Below, one piece after another: positions 1-44,958 of a DNA stretch of 64,000 nt (position 1 is the stretch's first letter; each line of letters opens with the position of its first letter). Position numbers and translations under genes: made by a program. The DNA is taken from contig NC_135563.1 of NCBI RefSeq assembly GCF_964340395.1, positions 5,805,922 to 5,869,921 on the forward strand, written 5' to 3'. Origin of the DNA: Glandiceps talaboti (Eukaryota; Hemichordata; Enteropneusta; Spengelidae). Under the pieces are notes generated by a model that was not told the origin of the DNA, did not search any database, and saw only the letters and a list, made by a program, of their open reading frames with translations.

Positions 1-195
1 AAGCACACCATATGCTTTGGTGAACAAATAAGTCTTCAGTTTTGTTTTGAAACAAGACAGGCTGGAGGCTTGGCAAATGTCAAGTGGCCATAGTTTGGGG
101 GCGACATACGAGAATAATGAACGACCTCCACGTGACTTGTCTGTTGTTGAAGGCAGATTCTTGTTGATTCTTGAATGTTTTGAGAACAATGCGTT
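1..195 (-). mobile_element. LINE 3' end remnant (non-LTR reverse transcriptase C-terminus)
   Basis: On the minus strand one frame reads NKNLPSTTDKSRGGRSLFSY, then VAPKLWPLDI and FKTKLKTYLFTKAYG. This is the characteristic C-terminal end of invertebrate CR1/L2-type LINE polyproteins (the usual form is APKLWNSLP with a later FKxxLKTYLF). The copy is degenerate and continues past the left edge. Confidence 0.6.
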
Positions 196-282
196 TCATA
201 GTAGTGCATGTGACTTTGGTGGTACATGGTTTGGAATGGGTGTGTGTGTGTGTGTGGTGGTGGTGGTGGGTTGGGGCACTGA

Positions 283-581
283 CATTTGTTTCCCGAGTTA
301 TGGCTCAGAATATTTCTATCAGAATACAATAAAATGACGATAATATCGTTAATATTGACGTATTAAACCAACACTATATGAAAGGGGTAAAATTACACTT
401 GTTTCTGTGATCGCGCAATTTCACTCAATTTCGCATTGAGTGAAATTGCGCGATCACAGAAACAAGTGTAATTTTACCCCTTTCATATAGTGTTGGTTTA
501 ATACATCAATATTAACGATATTATCGTCATTTTATTGTATTCTGATAGAAATATTCTGAGCCATAACTCGGGAAACAAATG
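283..581. repeat. Near-perfect 299-bp palindrome (foldback)
   Basis: Two arms of 147 bases read as reverse complements around a 5-base loop at 430-434. I find one mismatch (CGT in the left arm against CAT in the right, in the TATTAAACC region). The arm ends are CATTTGTTTCCCGAG and CTCGGGAAACAAATG. GTGGGTTGGGG occurs on both sides (266-276 and 585-595), like a target duplication or a microhomology. Confidence 0.9.
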
Positions 582-3068
582 CCTGTGGGTTGGGGGGTTG
601 GAAGAGATCATTGCCAGCATGTTGTCAACAGAAAATATGTGTATAATGATGGGCCTTGAATGATAATCTTCAATCATTTAAAATCACGTCTAATCATCTG
701 ATCGAAAATATGTAGCCCTGCATTCGTTACTACAAACCTTGAAACAAACGAAAGTGTGCCTCCTGTCTGACACGTCCCCCGGGAAACGTCCCTCACCCAT
801 CGATACATTAATATTCTCGTGTGGTGATTGCACTAATGATGTACCCGGTATATATACCCATCTCTTTTGATGAGCACATCAAGCCATTCTGGGACATGAA
901 CCATTAAAACTGCTATTCTCAATCATATATAACTTCAGCTGTGGGGAAAATGATAAAGCCTAGGTAAAGGAAATACAACTAGCATTAATATTGTATCTTA
1001 TTTTCACATACACACCGAGTCTCGCACTCCCATTCAACCCGGGTCACAGTGTTCGGTTGTCAAGGGCAACATGGCATTATACCCAATATCTCAGCAATGT
1101 TTGTTTCGGTTTACAAATCAACCTGTTATGTTAATGAGGGCTATGATATAGAAATATATAAACAGCTTTATCCTTGGGGATTTTAAACTTGACCCCAATA
1201 ACTGTAAAACGCAGAATTTCATCATAAATATAAAGGGTAGACCGTGGCAGACAAAGGTGCAAATAGCTGATGACCAGCAGGCTACTGCACCGTCCCCATA
1301 TCACAAGGACTGTGCAGGACAATCCCATCGTCGTAAACCACAGCCTCTTTTACGGCACAGTCCAAATTCCAACCCAACCGTCAGAATTATAGTGGCAGTA
1401 TCACCAGTGGAGATCGGCCTTGAGAGGCAGTTGATAACCGAGGATTGTTTCCGATCTGACCATCTATTATAATCTGTTAACATCTCCAATTAGCAGCAGT
1501 ACAGTTTATACAAGAAAAAAACAAAATCATTAGGATTTTCTTGCTTGAGAAATACATTCAGATTCAATGTGTTGTTGCAAACACGTAAAGCCATGACATA
1601 GAGTATAGATGGATTCCTAGTCTAGTGCCTATCATACAGTATCGTTACCATTAGGTAGACCACGTTGGCATCCAGACTTAGTCTAATGGATTCCTTGACC
1701 TTACAGGTAAATCAAAGATGTAAATGCACCTTAATGTATTATATAAATTCCGTTTTATTTCTCGTATATTATTATTTTATTTCAGTTCTACACTAATGGT
1801 AGATGATACACGATTACCGAAATCTGAAACAACCACGGCTATTTAGTGTATTTCCATGAATTTCTCGACTAGGAAAATCCTAGATGTATAGTGTAATTCT
1901 CCTGTATTTCTTCGGAAACAAACAAACAAACAAACAAACAAACGTACACGTTACAAAGTGTCTATGACCAATCGCTGGAAATTCTATTTCTGATGAGTAT
2001 TAGTTCAATGCATTTTGTCATTCGTTGCGAGATTCCTTGTATTACCAGTCGAGCCTAATGAACTTATCTGTACCTTGGAAAATATCTCTTAAAGGGTCTG
2101 TTTCTACCCCTATACTAATAAGACACGTACTTTATTCATATTATTTTTATTTTAATACTTTGGGCCCTATGACATTCCTCGTCATCATTTCTTATGCAGT
2201 TAGTGCACAATGCACTGTCGATGGGTGTAAAACAAACTGTACACCTGTACATGTAGTCTGGCAGCAATTTTACTGACGTTTTATTTTGCGGTCGCATACA
2301 TAATAATCACAAAACATCAGAAACATTGACGAAATCATGGATGGGGGGAAATTAACCCATAGGCTAATGGGTCGTTGGACCCGTCTATCTGGCCCTGCTG
2401 AGAGTGAAACTTCAGAAAGTACGCAGGTCAAGAGTAAAACTTATGGAATCAATATTTCAAATGATCTTCAAATGTATTGCTGATTTTATAAGACTGTCCT
2501 TGTCTATACAGTCTGGTTATCTGTGGACCAGTAACCGCGCCAAATTTGAAATGTGTTTTACTGTGTGGCGTCATCAGTATTTACTGTTTGAAGAGCACAA
2601 CACGGCATTTCTCTGGATCTGACTGTAAACAGCGTAAATGTAAATAATTATGTAAGTCTTGTATACACTTCATTCATTTGCACCGTACAAAGTTAGCTAA
2701 TGTTTATGTAGGGGATGGATTAACAAGTGTTTATTAACATACATTTGTATGTTTAGTTACATTTTAATTACTCTTTGCTCTGGATCTCTCTGTCTTTTGA
2801 TATTGGATTGATAAATTATTGACCTTGAACGATGTCTGCACTCCTGTCGTCATGACAACCATGACCAAGCAGTTATGCAAATAGACTCAGCGAGAGAGCA
2901 CGTTCAAGGTAAGGTCACCTCCATCGATCGAGCCGGTCCGCGTAGTGTGATAAGCAGAGCGTTGCATCTTTGTCCTCATGTTTGATCGCCTGCGAACAGC
3001 CAAACCACATTACTTGGGGTTTGATAATTTCAGCTACAATCATTTGAAGACAAGTGCCTTGGTTTCCA
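582..3068. other. Upstream region without recognised genes
   Basis: I see no gene here. It holds a (CAAA)n run at about 1918-1943 and a 34-base segment at 1325-1358 that recurs with about 88% identity at 55966-56000. The ends of a GACCTTGAACG inverted pair lie near 2821 and 2903. The rest is unremarkable AT-rich DNA. Confidence 0.5.
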
Positions 3069-3076
3069 TATAAAGG
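3069..3076 (+). promoter_or_regulatory. Candidate TATA box of the ABCA2-like gene
   Basis: TATAAAGG lies about 125 bases before the ATG. A start site near 3098-3105 would fit the usual spacing of about 30 bases and would give a 5' UTR of about 95 bases with no intron. This rests on motif and spacing only; a distal promoter is equally possible. Confidence 0.4.
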
Positions 3077-3138
3077 AACCCCGACAGGAACAGTATTTCA
3101 CAGCTTTCTAGCAACACAGTATTATAGGCGACCCAGCC

Positions 3139-3153
3139 ATGTATTCGTCCTAG
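3139..3153 (+). promoter_or_regulatory. Short upstream ORF in the putative 5' UTR
   Basis: ATG followed by three codons and TAG (M-Y-S-S-stop) lies 44 bases ahead of the main ATG. If the transcript starts near 3100, this uORF is inside the leader and could lower translation of the transporter. Confidence 0.3.
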
Positions 3154-3196
3154 CTTGCACCAGCATATTCATTTGTCAGCTGATATAGATGTAAAC

Positions 3197-36874
<33,678 letters not shown>

Positions 36875-37146
36875 AATTAAATACCATATTACAGTTTATC
36901 AGAAAGACAAGAGATTGTACAGTTAGTCTATGAGAAGCACAGATTTTGGACAAGGAGTGAGGGCCAAGATAGTTGACAAGTCATTGTCATTTCCTAGCAT
37001 GTCACAGTAAAAGTTGGTTGCATTCTAAACCAGTCAAAGCATCCTGCTAACTCTGTTTCAAATCATGTCATTTGACATTTTTAGAAACTCAAAAAATTGT
37101 TTTAGCCACATTTTGTTGGCTGCTTTGTGGACTGTCGTGTGAGTTA

Positions 37147-37152
37147 AATAAA
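37147..37152 (+). terminator. First candidate polyadenylation signal after the ABCA2-like gene
   Basis: AATAAA lies 273 bases after the stop codon. It is the nearest canonical signal on the + strand. A longer 3' UTR cannot be excluded. Confidence 0.4.
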
Positions 37153-37918
37153 CCGAGCTCACTTTTCCTCATGTGGGACGCCCTCTTGTGACATGTTCTT
37201 AGAAACTGATTGCAGTGGGTAACCAAAATAATGAAAGGTTAGTTCTCAGGGTTTTTGTACATTTTGTACTGTCATCCTTCTGCAACTGAGGAAATTGTTT
37301 CCTAATGATCAAACATCATCTAGTATTGATATTCATGACTTTTGCAGATATTCGGTTTCTTTATACAAAAAATACCCAAAAAAATTTTCATTAAGGTTTT
37401 TCAAAGTTTTAAAATCAGAATGCCTTTTCAATGAAGTCTCATAGATATACATGGATCAGCACTATTTTACAAATACAAGAACAAAACATTTTTATTTTTT
37501 TTAATGGCATTAAATGCATCATTATTACCAGTACCAGCTATGCAAGTGTAGTAGAAATAGTGGGTCAATCTGTTGTACAGTCGAAAATTTCAGGTAAAAT
37601 TTTCAAAGTGATATTTTAAAACACAAGTTAAATGCAGTACTATGGTTTACCAAAACAGATGAATTTCCATTTGAAGTGCAGTAGAAATTTAGTTTTGTAA
37701 GAAGTTAACCCTCTACCTGCATTCTATGAACTTAAAAGCTTAGCCAATGTTATGATATGAAAGGAAGACAAGCTGAGATTGTATGGGGTTTTTTTCGGGA
37801 TAATTCTTGCTACATATTAAAAGTTGTATTCTACTACTGAAGTATACTTAATCACTACTTGCTGCAGCAGAAATTATTACTCTGGGAATTTAGCCTTCGG
37901 TTTACTAAGATAAATACA

Positions 37919-38185
37919 CACAGTGATAAGCTGTTGAATGGACGTTGGTTTAATTATAGTGTCAGTAGGGAGGCGTCTCTGAAAACTAGTTTATTTAGAG
38001 TTACATAAACTTGCAGTGCTGTTTTGGGACTTCTAAATATTTACACTATGTTGATCACAGGGTGATTAGAATCACACAACAGAGGAACCACTATCACCCA
38101 CTTGTGTAATCTACCACATTGAAGAACAATAGATTTAGCTTGCGTCTATCTTAGTAAACTGAAGGCTGGATTACCAGTGTCATAC
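37919..38185 (+). repeat. Dispersed repeat family B, copy
   Basis: Shares the full motif order with 30611-30905 (see that entry), without the inserted small palindrome. Confidence 0.85.
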
Positions 38186-38869
38186 TCATAAAGTAGGTAT
38201 TTGGATAACGATTCAAAGACATTATTTAGTAGACATAATAAATTACGTTTATGAAATCTCTATCATTCCATCAACTTTATTAACACATTTAATGCCATTG
38301 AATCTCAAGGGACGCATCAACTTGCTCAAGAAATAATTTTAATCCAATTTTATATATACATTTTAAACAGCGTGAACTTTAAATTTAAATTGAAAGTGTT
38401 ATCAACACTGAAATATCAGTTACTGCAGGAAAATGTTATCAAAAGTACATTTTGCCGTACTGTATCAAATTTAATTAATGAAATTGTAAGAGTTTTGTTA
38501 CTGTTTGTACCTACGTGTATTTTTGAGGAAACATGCATAGCTAGTTATTATGGCCTTACTTAAGTGTTACAGGTTAGTGATAATACTGATTACACCAAAA
38601 GAAAATTTAATGAATATTCTATATATCAGAATTTATTGTTCATAATTTTTAAGAAAACGAGCGATTTTAATCAAAATATGTAATTATGTATCACATTTAA
38701 AAAATGTTATTTGTTTCTATTCTTTTAGTCTGTGTGTCATAATAGTTATGTATGCTAGGAGTATCTGGTTTTGAACTTTGATAGAATAGAATTTTAATGA
38801 GTAACCATAAACTAAATAGCCAATTACAAGTGCCTGTTGATATGTTATAGATCATCTCATTATTTCATG

Positions 38870-39182
38870 TTGTTAACTAGACTCTCTGACAGCCTCGGGA
38901 ACGTCACTAGCAGAAAGTGGCTGTTTTGTGTGTACCGATATCTACCACATAGTTTGTACTTGTACTCTGTCTAATATCCTTGTACTGTGCGCCCTCATTG
39001 ACAACACAAGACTAACCATTCCTTGATGTGTTACTGAGGTCATTGCTATAACACGTCAAGGAATGGTTAGTCTTTTGGAGTCCATGAGAGTGCACAAGTA
39101 TGCGGTAGATATCAGTACATACAAACAGCCGCTTTCTGCAAGCAACACTCCCGCAGGGCTGTGAGAGAGTTGAGTTGTTAAT
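38870..39182. repeat. Foldback element with arms of about 140 bp
   Basis: The left arm carries GACTCTCTGACAGCC, GCAGAAAGTGGCTGTTTTGT, GATATCTACCACATA and GACTAACCATTCCTTGA. The right arm carries TCAAGGAATGGTTAGTC, TGCGGTAGATATCAG, ACAGCCGCTTTCTGC and GGCTGTGAGAGAGTT. The inner 17-bp CTAACCATTCCTTGA segment is perfectly mirrored around 39037. Confidence 0.85.
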
Positions 39183-39516
39183 GTGACTTATCTGTTACTT
39201 GCGCTGTTTGTAAATTTGCACAGCAGAAATTCTGCCATCTTTTATCGGCAAACTAGGGAAGAATTGGTGGCATATGATATTTCAAGTGTAGGGAATACAT
39301 ATATGCAATTTTATTAATTGTCAATGGTCAATTTGGAAGTTATTTTTTAGAGGATGCATGGTGAATCCAATTTTTTAATAACGTTATTTTTATGAATGAG
39401 AGTGTAAATTAAAATGATAATTTTTTTATATATCTCTATTTATATTTATATTTTATTGTAATAGAATACTATGACAGAACCCCCATGACATAGTACAGGT
39501 GTGGTGTACTCATGGT

Positions 39517-39604
39517 ATTTGCATGAGTGCTTGCAGTGTTCTCTGCACTTTCATGAGCATAGTGAGTGAAAGTGGCAGAAAACAGTGCAAGCATGAGTGC
39601 AAAT
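39517..39604. repeat. Short foldback, arms of about 37 bp
   Basis: TTTGCATGAGTGCTTGCA and CTGCACTTTCA pair with TGAAAGTGGCAG and GTGCAAGCATGAGTGCAAA, with a few mismatches and a loop of about 12. Confidence 0.75.
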
Positions 39605-39884
39605 ATCTCTTGTACATATGTAATCAATTAATGTTCTTGTTTGTTGCTGGTAATTAAAATTCACCTTGATTGTGTAAATTTTTCTTGTTTGATTTCATGT
39701 AATACAGTACAAACTGACAAACTAACATGAGTTTCAAAAGGACCTCAAACAAAATGTTTGGTTTCCATGTCTGTCTCCACATTTACTATACAAGTGATAG
39801 ACATACATTGTTGAAGTTATGATGCAAATTAACAAGATAATATCAGTTACAATCACTACATTGCACACAACAAATAGTTGCTGG

Positions 39885-40150
39885 TTTCTGGAAATACTAG
39901 CCACTGGGTTCATACATTCCTGGAATCGCCTGGAATTTCAACGGATTCCTGGAAATCAACTCATGGGAAATTGATCAACTGAATTATTTGAATTACTGTC
40001 ATAAAGTGTTGATTAGATAGTTAAATATGTATTAAAAAGCAGGTACGTTGAAAAATAAGACTATTTCCTTGGTCAACACTCCTGGAAAATAACTAAAGTT
40101 GATCTGAATACTCCTGGAAAACTGATTAAAAACGCCTGGAAAGTCATGGC
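39885..40150 (+). repeat. CTGGAA-rich repeat patch
   Basis: Seven instances of CTGGAA, mostly as TCCTGGAAAA or GCCTGGAAT, occur in about 260 bases at irregular spacing. The origin is not recognised. Confidence 0.5.
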
Positions 40151-40984
40151 ATTTTATTTGACTTTAAGTGCATGAACTCTGTCTAAGTCAGATGTATTTG
40201 TAATACTGGATGATATGGCTGATAGAATGATATGTAAATTCTACTTTGAATATGTTCTGTGTCATGTTCATTCAAATTTGCATCTATTTACATGAACAAG
40301 TTCAAATGCAAAATAAATGTGCAAGGATCTCTGAAATGCAACCTTGTTACATGCAAGTAAAAACAGAGAACTTTACATTCATTCAGGAAAATACATACAA
40401 GTCACATGGCTTCTCACGTTCCCACTGAGATAAATCATACCATTCACAAACCAGAGCTATTATTTCTTCCAAGATACCGTGAAATAACATCTTGGATGGT
40501 GCCATAAAAGAGGCTGTGGTCACGAAAACGAATCATACACATAAATGATTTCTACGTTTCCTGTATACTTCAGCAAGTGAAGAAACTTGACTACAGACAT
40601 GGACAACAACACGAATAGATCTATCAACATTTATATATACATACACTTTTGTTCCAAAGTTATTTTGAAACCATATTAATTGTATTTTTAAAATGGGGAA
40701 CTAGTCATATTTTATAATGAAGTAATTAAAAAATAAAATTTTCTATGAGTTTCATAAAATGCATAAATTTCTTTCACTCAAATTTTTAGTAGGGTGGTGT
40801 CTTTAGAATACATTTGAATACCACATTTTCTGTTTGTGGGTCTTGGCAACTTTTCAGAGGAGATTTGGGTATATTGTTTTATGTTATCTTAAAAGCAAAA
40901 TGTATATGTTTGATACAGTGTGTTTTTTGAATAAATTATTGAGTAAACATGACTTGTTTCTTTGTTCTTTAATACACTTTGCCT

Positions 40985-41235
40985 TGAACAATCCACAAAC
41001 ATATACACCTAGTTGCACTCTACATACATACTACAAACAAGAATCTGCTTACAACAACAAATTACAAAGATATCACACTATGGAAGTCACACATTTTTGC
41101 ATATTGCTCCAAAACTTTGGAGCTCACTCCCACATGACATTATCAGGCATACCCATGGCATGGCATGGCATACATATGGTGTGATCAAACTGTTCAGCAC
41201 CACTTAACAGTACAGGGCTCTGGATTATGGTGATT
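40985..41235 (+). mobile_element. LINE 3' end remnant
   Basis: One frame reads NKNLLTTTNYKD and, after a frame change, APKLWSSLPHDI, the same RT C-terminal landmark as at 1-195 and 59122. It is followed directly by the simple repeat at 41247, as is usual for CR1/L2-like 3' ends. Confidence 0.6.
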
Positions 41236-41246
41236 TGGAAATTTGA

Positions 41247-41320
41247 TTGATTGACTGATTGATTGATTGACTGACTGACTGACTGACTGACTGAATGAAT
41301 GAATGAATAGATGAATGAAA
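41247..41320 (+). repeat. (GATT)n(GACT)n(GAAT)n simple repeat
   Basis: Tetranucleotide runs that drift from GATT to GACT to GAAT, at the 3' edge of the LINE remnant. Confidence 0.95.
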
Positions 41321-41491
41321 GGATAGATTGATGATTGATTGGAAGTAACCCACCACCAAATTACAAACACAAACACACAGACAGACAGACCGATACATCA
41401 CCATGTCTACAACACTACCGCACACAAAGTTCATTTGTGCTAAAAAATAAAAACAATTTAGTCTCATGACTGCAGAAAATCATTAATTTTT

Positions 41492-41497
41492 TTTATT
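41492..41497 (-). terminator. Candidate polyadenylation signal of MRPS26
   Basis: TTTATT on the + strand (AATAAA on the minus strand) lies 196 bases beyond the MRPS26 stop. Confidence 0.4.
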
Positions 41498-41692
41498 TTA
41501 AAGTAAAGATTTGCCATAATCATCTGACAAAAAGAAAAGTGATTAAATAACCTGAAATGCTATACTGTTTGTCAAAACCTGATGTAGTTTATGATAAATG
41601 TGTTTCTAACTAATGAACACATATCTGCATTGACACCACACTGTAGTTCTACTTTTAAACGCATCTGTAGTTATGGTTACATGTACTTCCTT

Positions 41693-44082
41693 CTATTGTG
41701 ATCCTTCCATATCAAGTGCAAACCTTTCAATATTTTCATTTTTGTACATTTTTTGTCCATCTTTGTTAATAGCAAAGTTAAAGTCCACCGGATCTGCTAG
41801 AGCTCTCTCTATCGCTTCATCTAGTGTTTCTAGTGTAATAAATGTTTTACTGACATCCTGAAAGACAAAAATACACAGATTACAACCAACATCAGCTACC
41901 TCATTGACTAGAGTGTACTTTACAGTGTTATACACCTTAGGTTGTCCCTATTCATTTCAATATTCCTCATGACCCAACCAACACAGTAATTTGTGGTATA
42001 TGCATTAAAAAACATTCCCTATCAAAACCAAACTAAGTTTCTACAACTACAAATTTCATGTAAACAATGACAATGTTTGAAACATTAAAGGGGAAAGCCA
42101 CACCAGGAAATAAATGCATTTTCATAAACTATGGGTTCTGGAGTCATTTCATGATTTTACATCATCTCTCATGAATATTCATTACTCATGTTTATTTCCT
42201 TCAGTGTAAAACATATCTCATTAATATTCATTGTTCAGCCATGAATAATCATTTTCTGTTGACTCCCATGAGACAATGTGGTCCACAGAAAAGATGCCCT
42301 AGATGCACAAGGTCAAATTGATGATTCTCTTGAAAATGCAAGAAATTGTAGGTGATGTAAAATCATGAAATGACTCCAGAACCCATAGTTTATATTATAA
42401 ATCTGTCTCTATTTCCTGGAGTAGTGCTCCCTTTAACACTTTGGCCTAACTAAAGTTTGATCTATATTAACGCCCGTAATATTTCTTAAACACTACAGAT
42501 ATGTATGAATTTGCATAAGATGGCAAACAACCAACCTTTTCTTTGCGTACTATTTCTTCTCGTTCTGCCATCAATTGAAGTCTATTCTCTTCCTTAGTTA
42601 GTCGCATTGTCGTTCTCTTAACCAGATCCTCTGCAGCTTCCATGGCCTGTCTGGCCTCTCTGTAGGAAAACACAGAAACATAACTTATTACTTTATATTC
42701 TAATGAAGAATACTTAACAGATATTCTGATCCTTCTATATTTCCTTTGTTTCAGCTGTGGAAAATATGAGTGACATAAGGAGCCTTGTCAAGACAAGTTA
42801 AAGACGAGTAGTGACATAACCCTTGTCATGTTTCTGTCAATGGTGTTGTCATGACAAATTATGACTGGGGTATAAATACTGTATTTTCTGTTCAAATGCA
42901 TACAACATGGCTTCAAGTTCAAGTGGAATAATTGTATCAAAGACTTTGGATATAATCATTTTTGTTCTCAAATGGTTTTCATAAGACAAACTCATTAATG
43001 TCAAAACATGAAAGTGACCATGTCTATGAGCCGATAAATGCTCTGTGAGCAGGTGAAACCTATAGTAAAGAAATTGTTGGAAGTTGTTGACATTATGAAA
43101 CCAGCAGCATGTTACACTAATGCAAAGAGTCTTGCTCTTTGATGACAATGTATGAGATAGTGTCTAGTAACCTACAGAGCTGACTTTTGTATCCAGTTTT
43201 CTTGTTTGTCAAATATGTCTGTAAAATAATCAAATTCAACACATCGGCCAAGGTTTCAAAAACAAACCTTATAAGTCGGACTCTTTCGTTTTCCTGTTTA
43301 TTCCATTCCATGGCTATCCGGTGCTCTTCCTGGGCTTGTTTCTCAGCATCTTCAAGATTTATTCCTCCCGTCTTCCCCTCCAATTCCTCTTTAAACATGG
43401 CACTATATGTACAGAATAATGGTAAGAAACAAAGACTTCAGACACATTGTATGCCTCCATAATGATATCATACTGAAAATAAATACTTACTATGGAAATT
43501 ACAATTGCATTCAGTTTCAATGATCAAACATGTTTAACAAAAGGCACAGTCAACAAGTAATATGAACAAAACCTTAGATAAGTAACATATCTGCCCAGAT
43601 ACTGAGTTAGCATTGTATTAAACCACAATATGGGATGGGGGGGCAAACAAAGCCCATACTACATGCTTAAGCTGGGTATTTTAATTTCATGTTCACTGTG
43701 TATAGTATAGGTCTGGTTGCAACTATCCATCATGCATCATAGCCATTCTACTACTAAGAGAGAGTTGGCTTATCTCAGTTTATTGGTAGTACATGCATGT
43801 TACTCTTATCAAACATTTTTGATGATTGAAACTGAACACAATTTCAATAATAATATAATATGGTATAATATACCCAGGACTGTGGATACTGAGTTTTTGT
43901 AGAGTTATGTTACTTATTTAGAATGTCCTCTTTCCTGATACATCATATCAATAATTCAAACATTGTTCATTGCATTAACTGTGAGTCCCACATAGAGGTG
44001 TATAAATTGACGTTTTGTTTGTTTTCCAGAGTATGCATCAAATTCTGTATGAATGATTCTTATTTGTCACAAGAGGGTACAC

Positions 44083-44115
<33 letters not shown>

Positions 44116-44624
44116 GTATGTGCGCGCGCGCACACGCGCATTTGTAAGTATCCTAGGCCTAAATCTGGAACCAAGATTTTTCTATTTTACTTTTTTCTTG
44201 CATCTTTGCACAATTAATGCTATGGTAATAAGAGTTGCTATCCAATTAAACATGTCCAAAAATGCCCCTCGAACTTGTAGTCTCTATTTACTCGTGTTAC
44301 AGGTAGGACAATTTGAATTGATTTTAAAATAATTACAACAACAACTACAATAAATGTGAAAAACTACAATATGTATGATTCTACTTACCTTAAAGATTTC
44401 ATCATGGTACGGTAGTGTTTATATTTTTCTCGAAGGAATTCTGTCTCCCAAGGATCACGCGGAGTTGGTTTTCGAACATAGTTTAGTTTTGATTTTGAAG
44501 GTGGTCTTATATTCTTATGAGAACGATAAAGCCGATTTGGGATTATTGTTGATTCTGTCCATGATTTTGATGCAGCTTTCACACACCATTCTCTAGCAAG
44601 AACATGACAAACGCGCGTAAACAT
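41693..44624 (-). CDS. MRPS26: Mitochondrial small-subunit ribosomal protein S26 (mS26), 4 exons, 219 aa
   Basis: Metazoan-specific component of the small subunit of the mitochondrial ribosome, nuclear encoded and imported into the matrix. Exons in transcript order on the minus strand: 44624-44389, 43402-43268, 42659-42536, 41857-41693, with phases 2, 2 and 0, giving 660 nt. The length of 219 aa compares with about 205 in human. The N-terminus (MFTRVCHVLAREW) is basic and hydrophobic, as expected of a mitochondrial targeting peptide. Recognisable family blocks are KSKLNYVRKPTPRDP, EKYKHYRTMMKSLR, EEHRIAMEWNKQENERV and, near the end, DFNFAINKDGQKM, which matches the NYNWAITREG region of human MRPS26. 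The middle is a charged helix. The gene is head-to-head with CCT7, 334 bases between start codons. Confidence 0.93.
42085..42436. repeat. Foldback family C, best copy, arms of about 85 bp
   Basis: TTAAAGGGGAAAGCCACACC and GGGTTCTGGAGTCATTTCAT followed by GATTTTACATCA mirror TGATGTAAAATC, ATGAAATGACTCCAGAACCC and GTGCTCCCTTTAA. It lies in MRPS26 intron 3. Confidence 0.88.
42731..42915 (+). repeat. Hairpin family A, copy 3 with short tail
   Basis: TTTCAGCTGTGGAAAATATG, GTGACATAAGGAGCCTTGTC and GAGTAGTGACATAACCC, then GGGTATAAATACTGTATTTT and CAACATGGCTTCAAG of the shared tail. It lies in MRPS26 intron 2. Confidence 0.65.
44082..44142 (+). repeat. (TG)n with GCGCGCGC core
   Basis: A TG run passes through TGCGCGCGCGCACACGCGC in MRPS26 intron 1, about 0.5 kb downstream of the divergent promoter. 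Confidence 0.95.
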
Positions 44625-44958
44625 TTCTACAACGCACAGAAACTTCGAGAGCCGTCAGCTAGCACACGTTGTTCATATGTGACACCGGAAGGGAATCCCT
44701 AGTTGTTTGTTTGGAAAACCTCCAATAAGGGATTCCCCTAAGTTGCCGAACTACTAGCCTGGAGATGACTGTGTTGTTCTAACCCGTATATGGCATTTTT
44801 TCTGTATTTAAAAGAGTCGACTTATACAATTTGTTCGATTTTAGCTAGTAAGAAGTACCACATTAGCGTTTTATAAATTGGCTTTCCGCTCTGTAGGCAA
44901 AGGGAAGTACCACGCATTGGATTGTGGGTAAGAGATTCCGCCATTGCAGAATAGAAAG
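44625..44958. promoter_or_regulatory. Divergent promoter shared by MRPS26 and CCT7
   Basis: Only 334 bases separate the MRPS26 and CCT7 start codons. I see no TATA box. CCGGAAG at 44685-44691 is an ETS-family core, typical of ubiquitous and mitochondrial-protein promoters. Two similar 10-mers, GGGAATCCCT (44691-44700) and GGGATTCCCC (44729-44738), flank the middle. The second fits the NF-kappaB/Rel consensus and the first misses it by one base. The function of both sites is inferred. Confidence 0.65.

Larger units (their letters stand above)
36875..41692. other. Convergent intergenic region between the forward transporter and MRPS26
   Basis: It holds the 3' UTR of the transporter, a family B repeat, two foldbacks, a CTGGAA-rich repeat and a LINE 3' end (each listed separately). 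I recognise no gene here. The numerous short ORFs show no family resemblance. Confidence 0.6.

Noticed and set aside
36-337. Two overlapping ORFs on opposite strands near the left edge
   Set aside because: They are explained by the LINE remnant, a GT-rich microsatellite and the start of the palindrome; neither resembles a host protein.
3155-3196. Upstream in-frame extension of the forward transporter from TTG
   Set aside because: There is no ATG in it, and ATG 3197 has a strong context and fits the family N-terminus.
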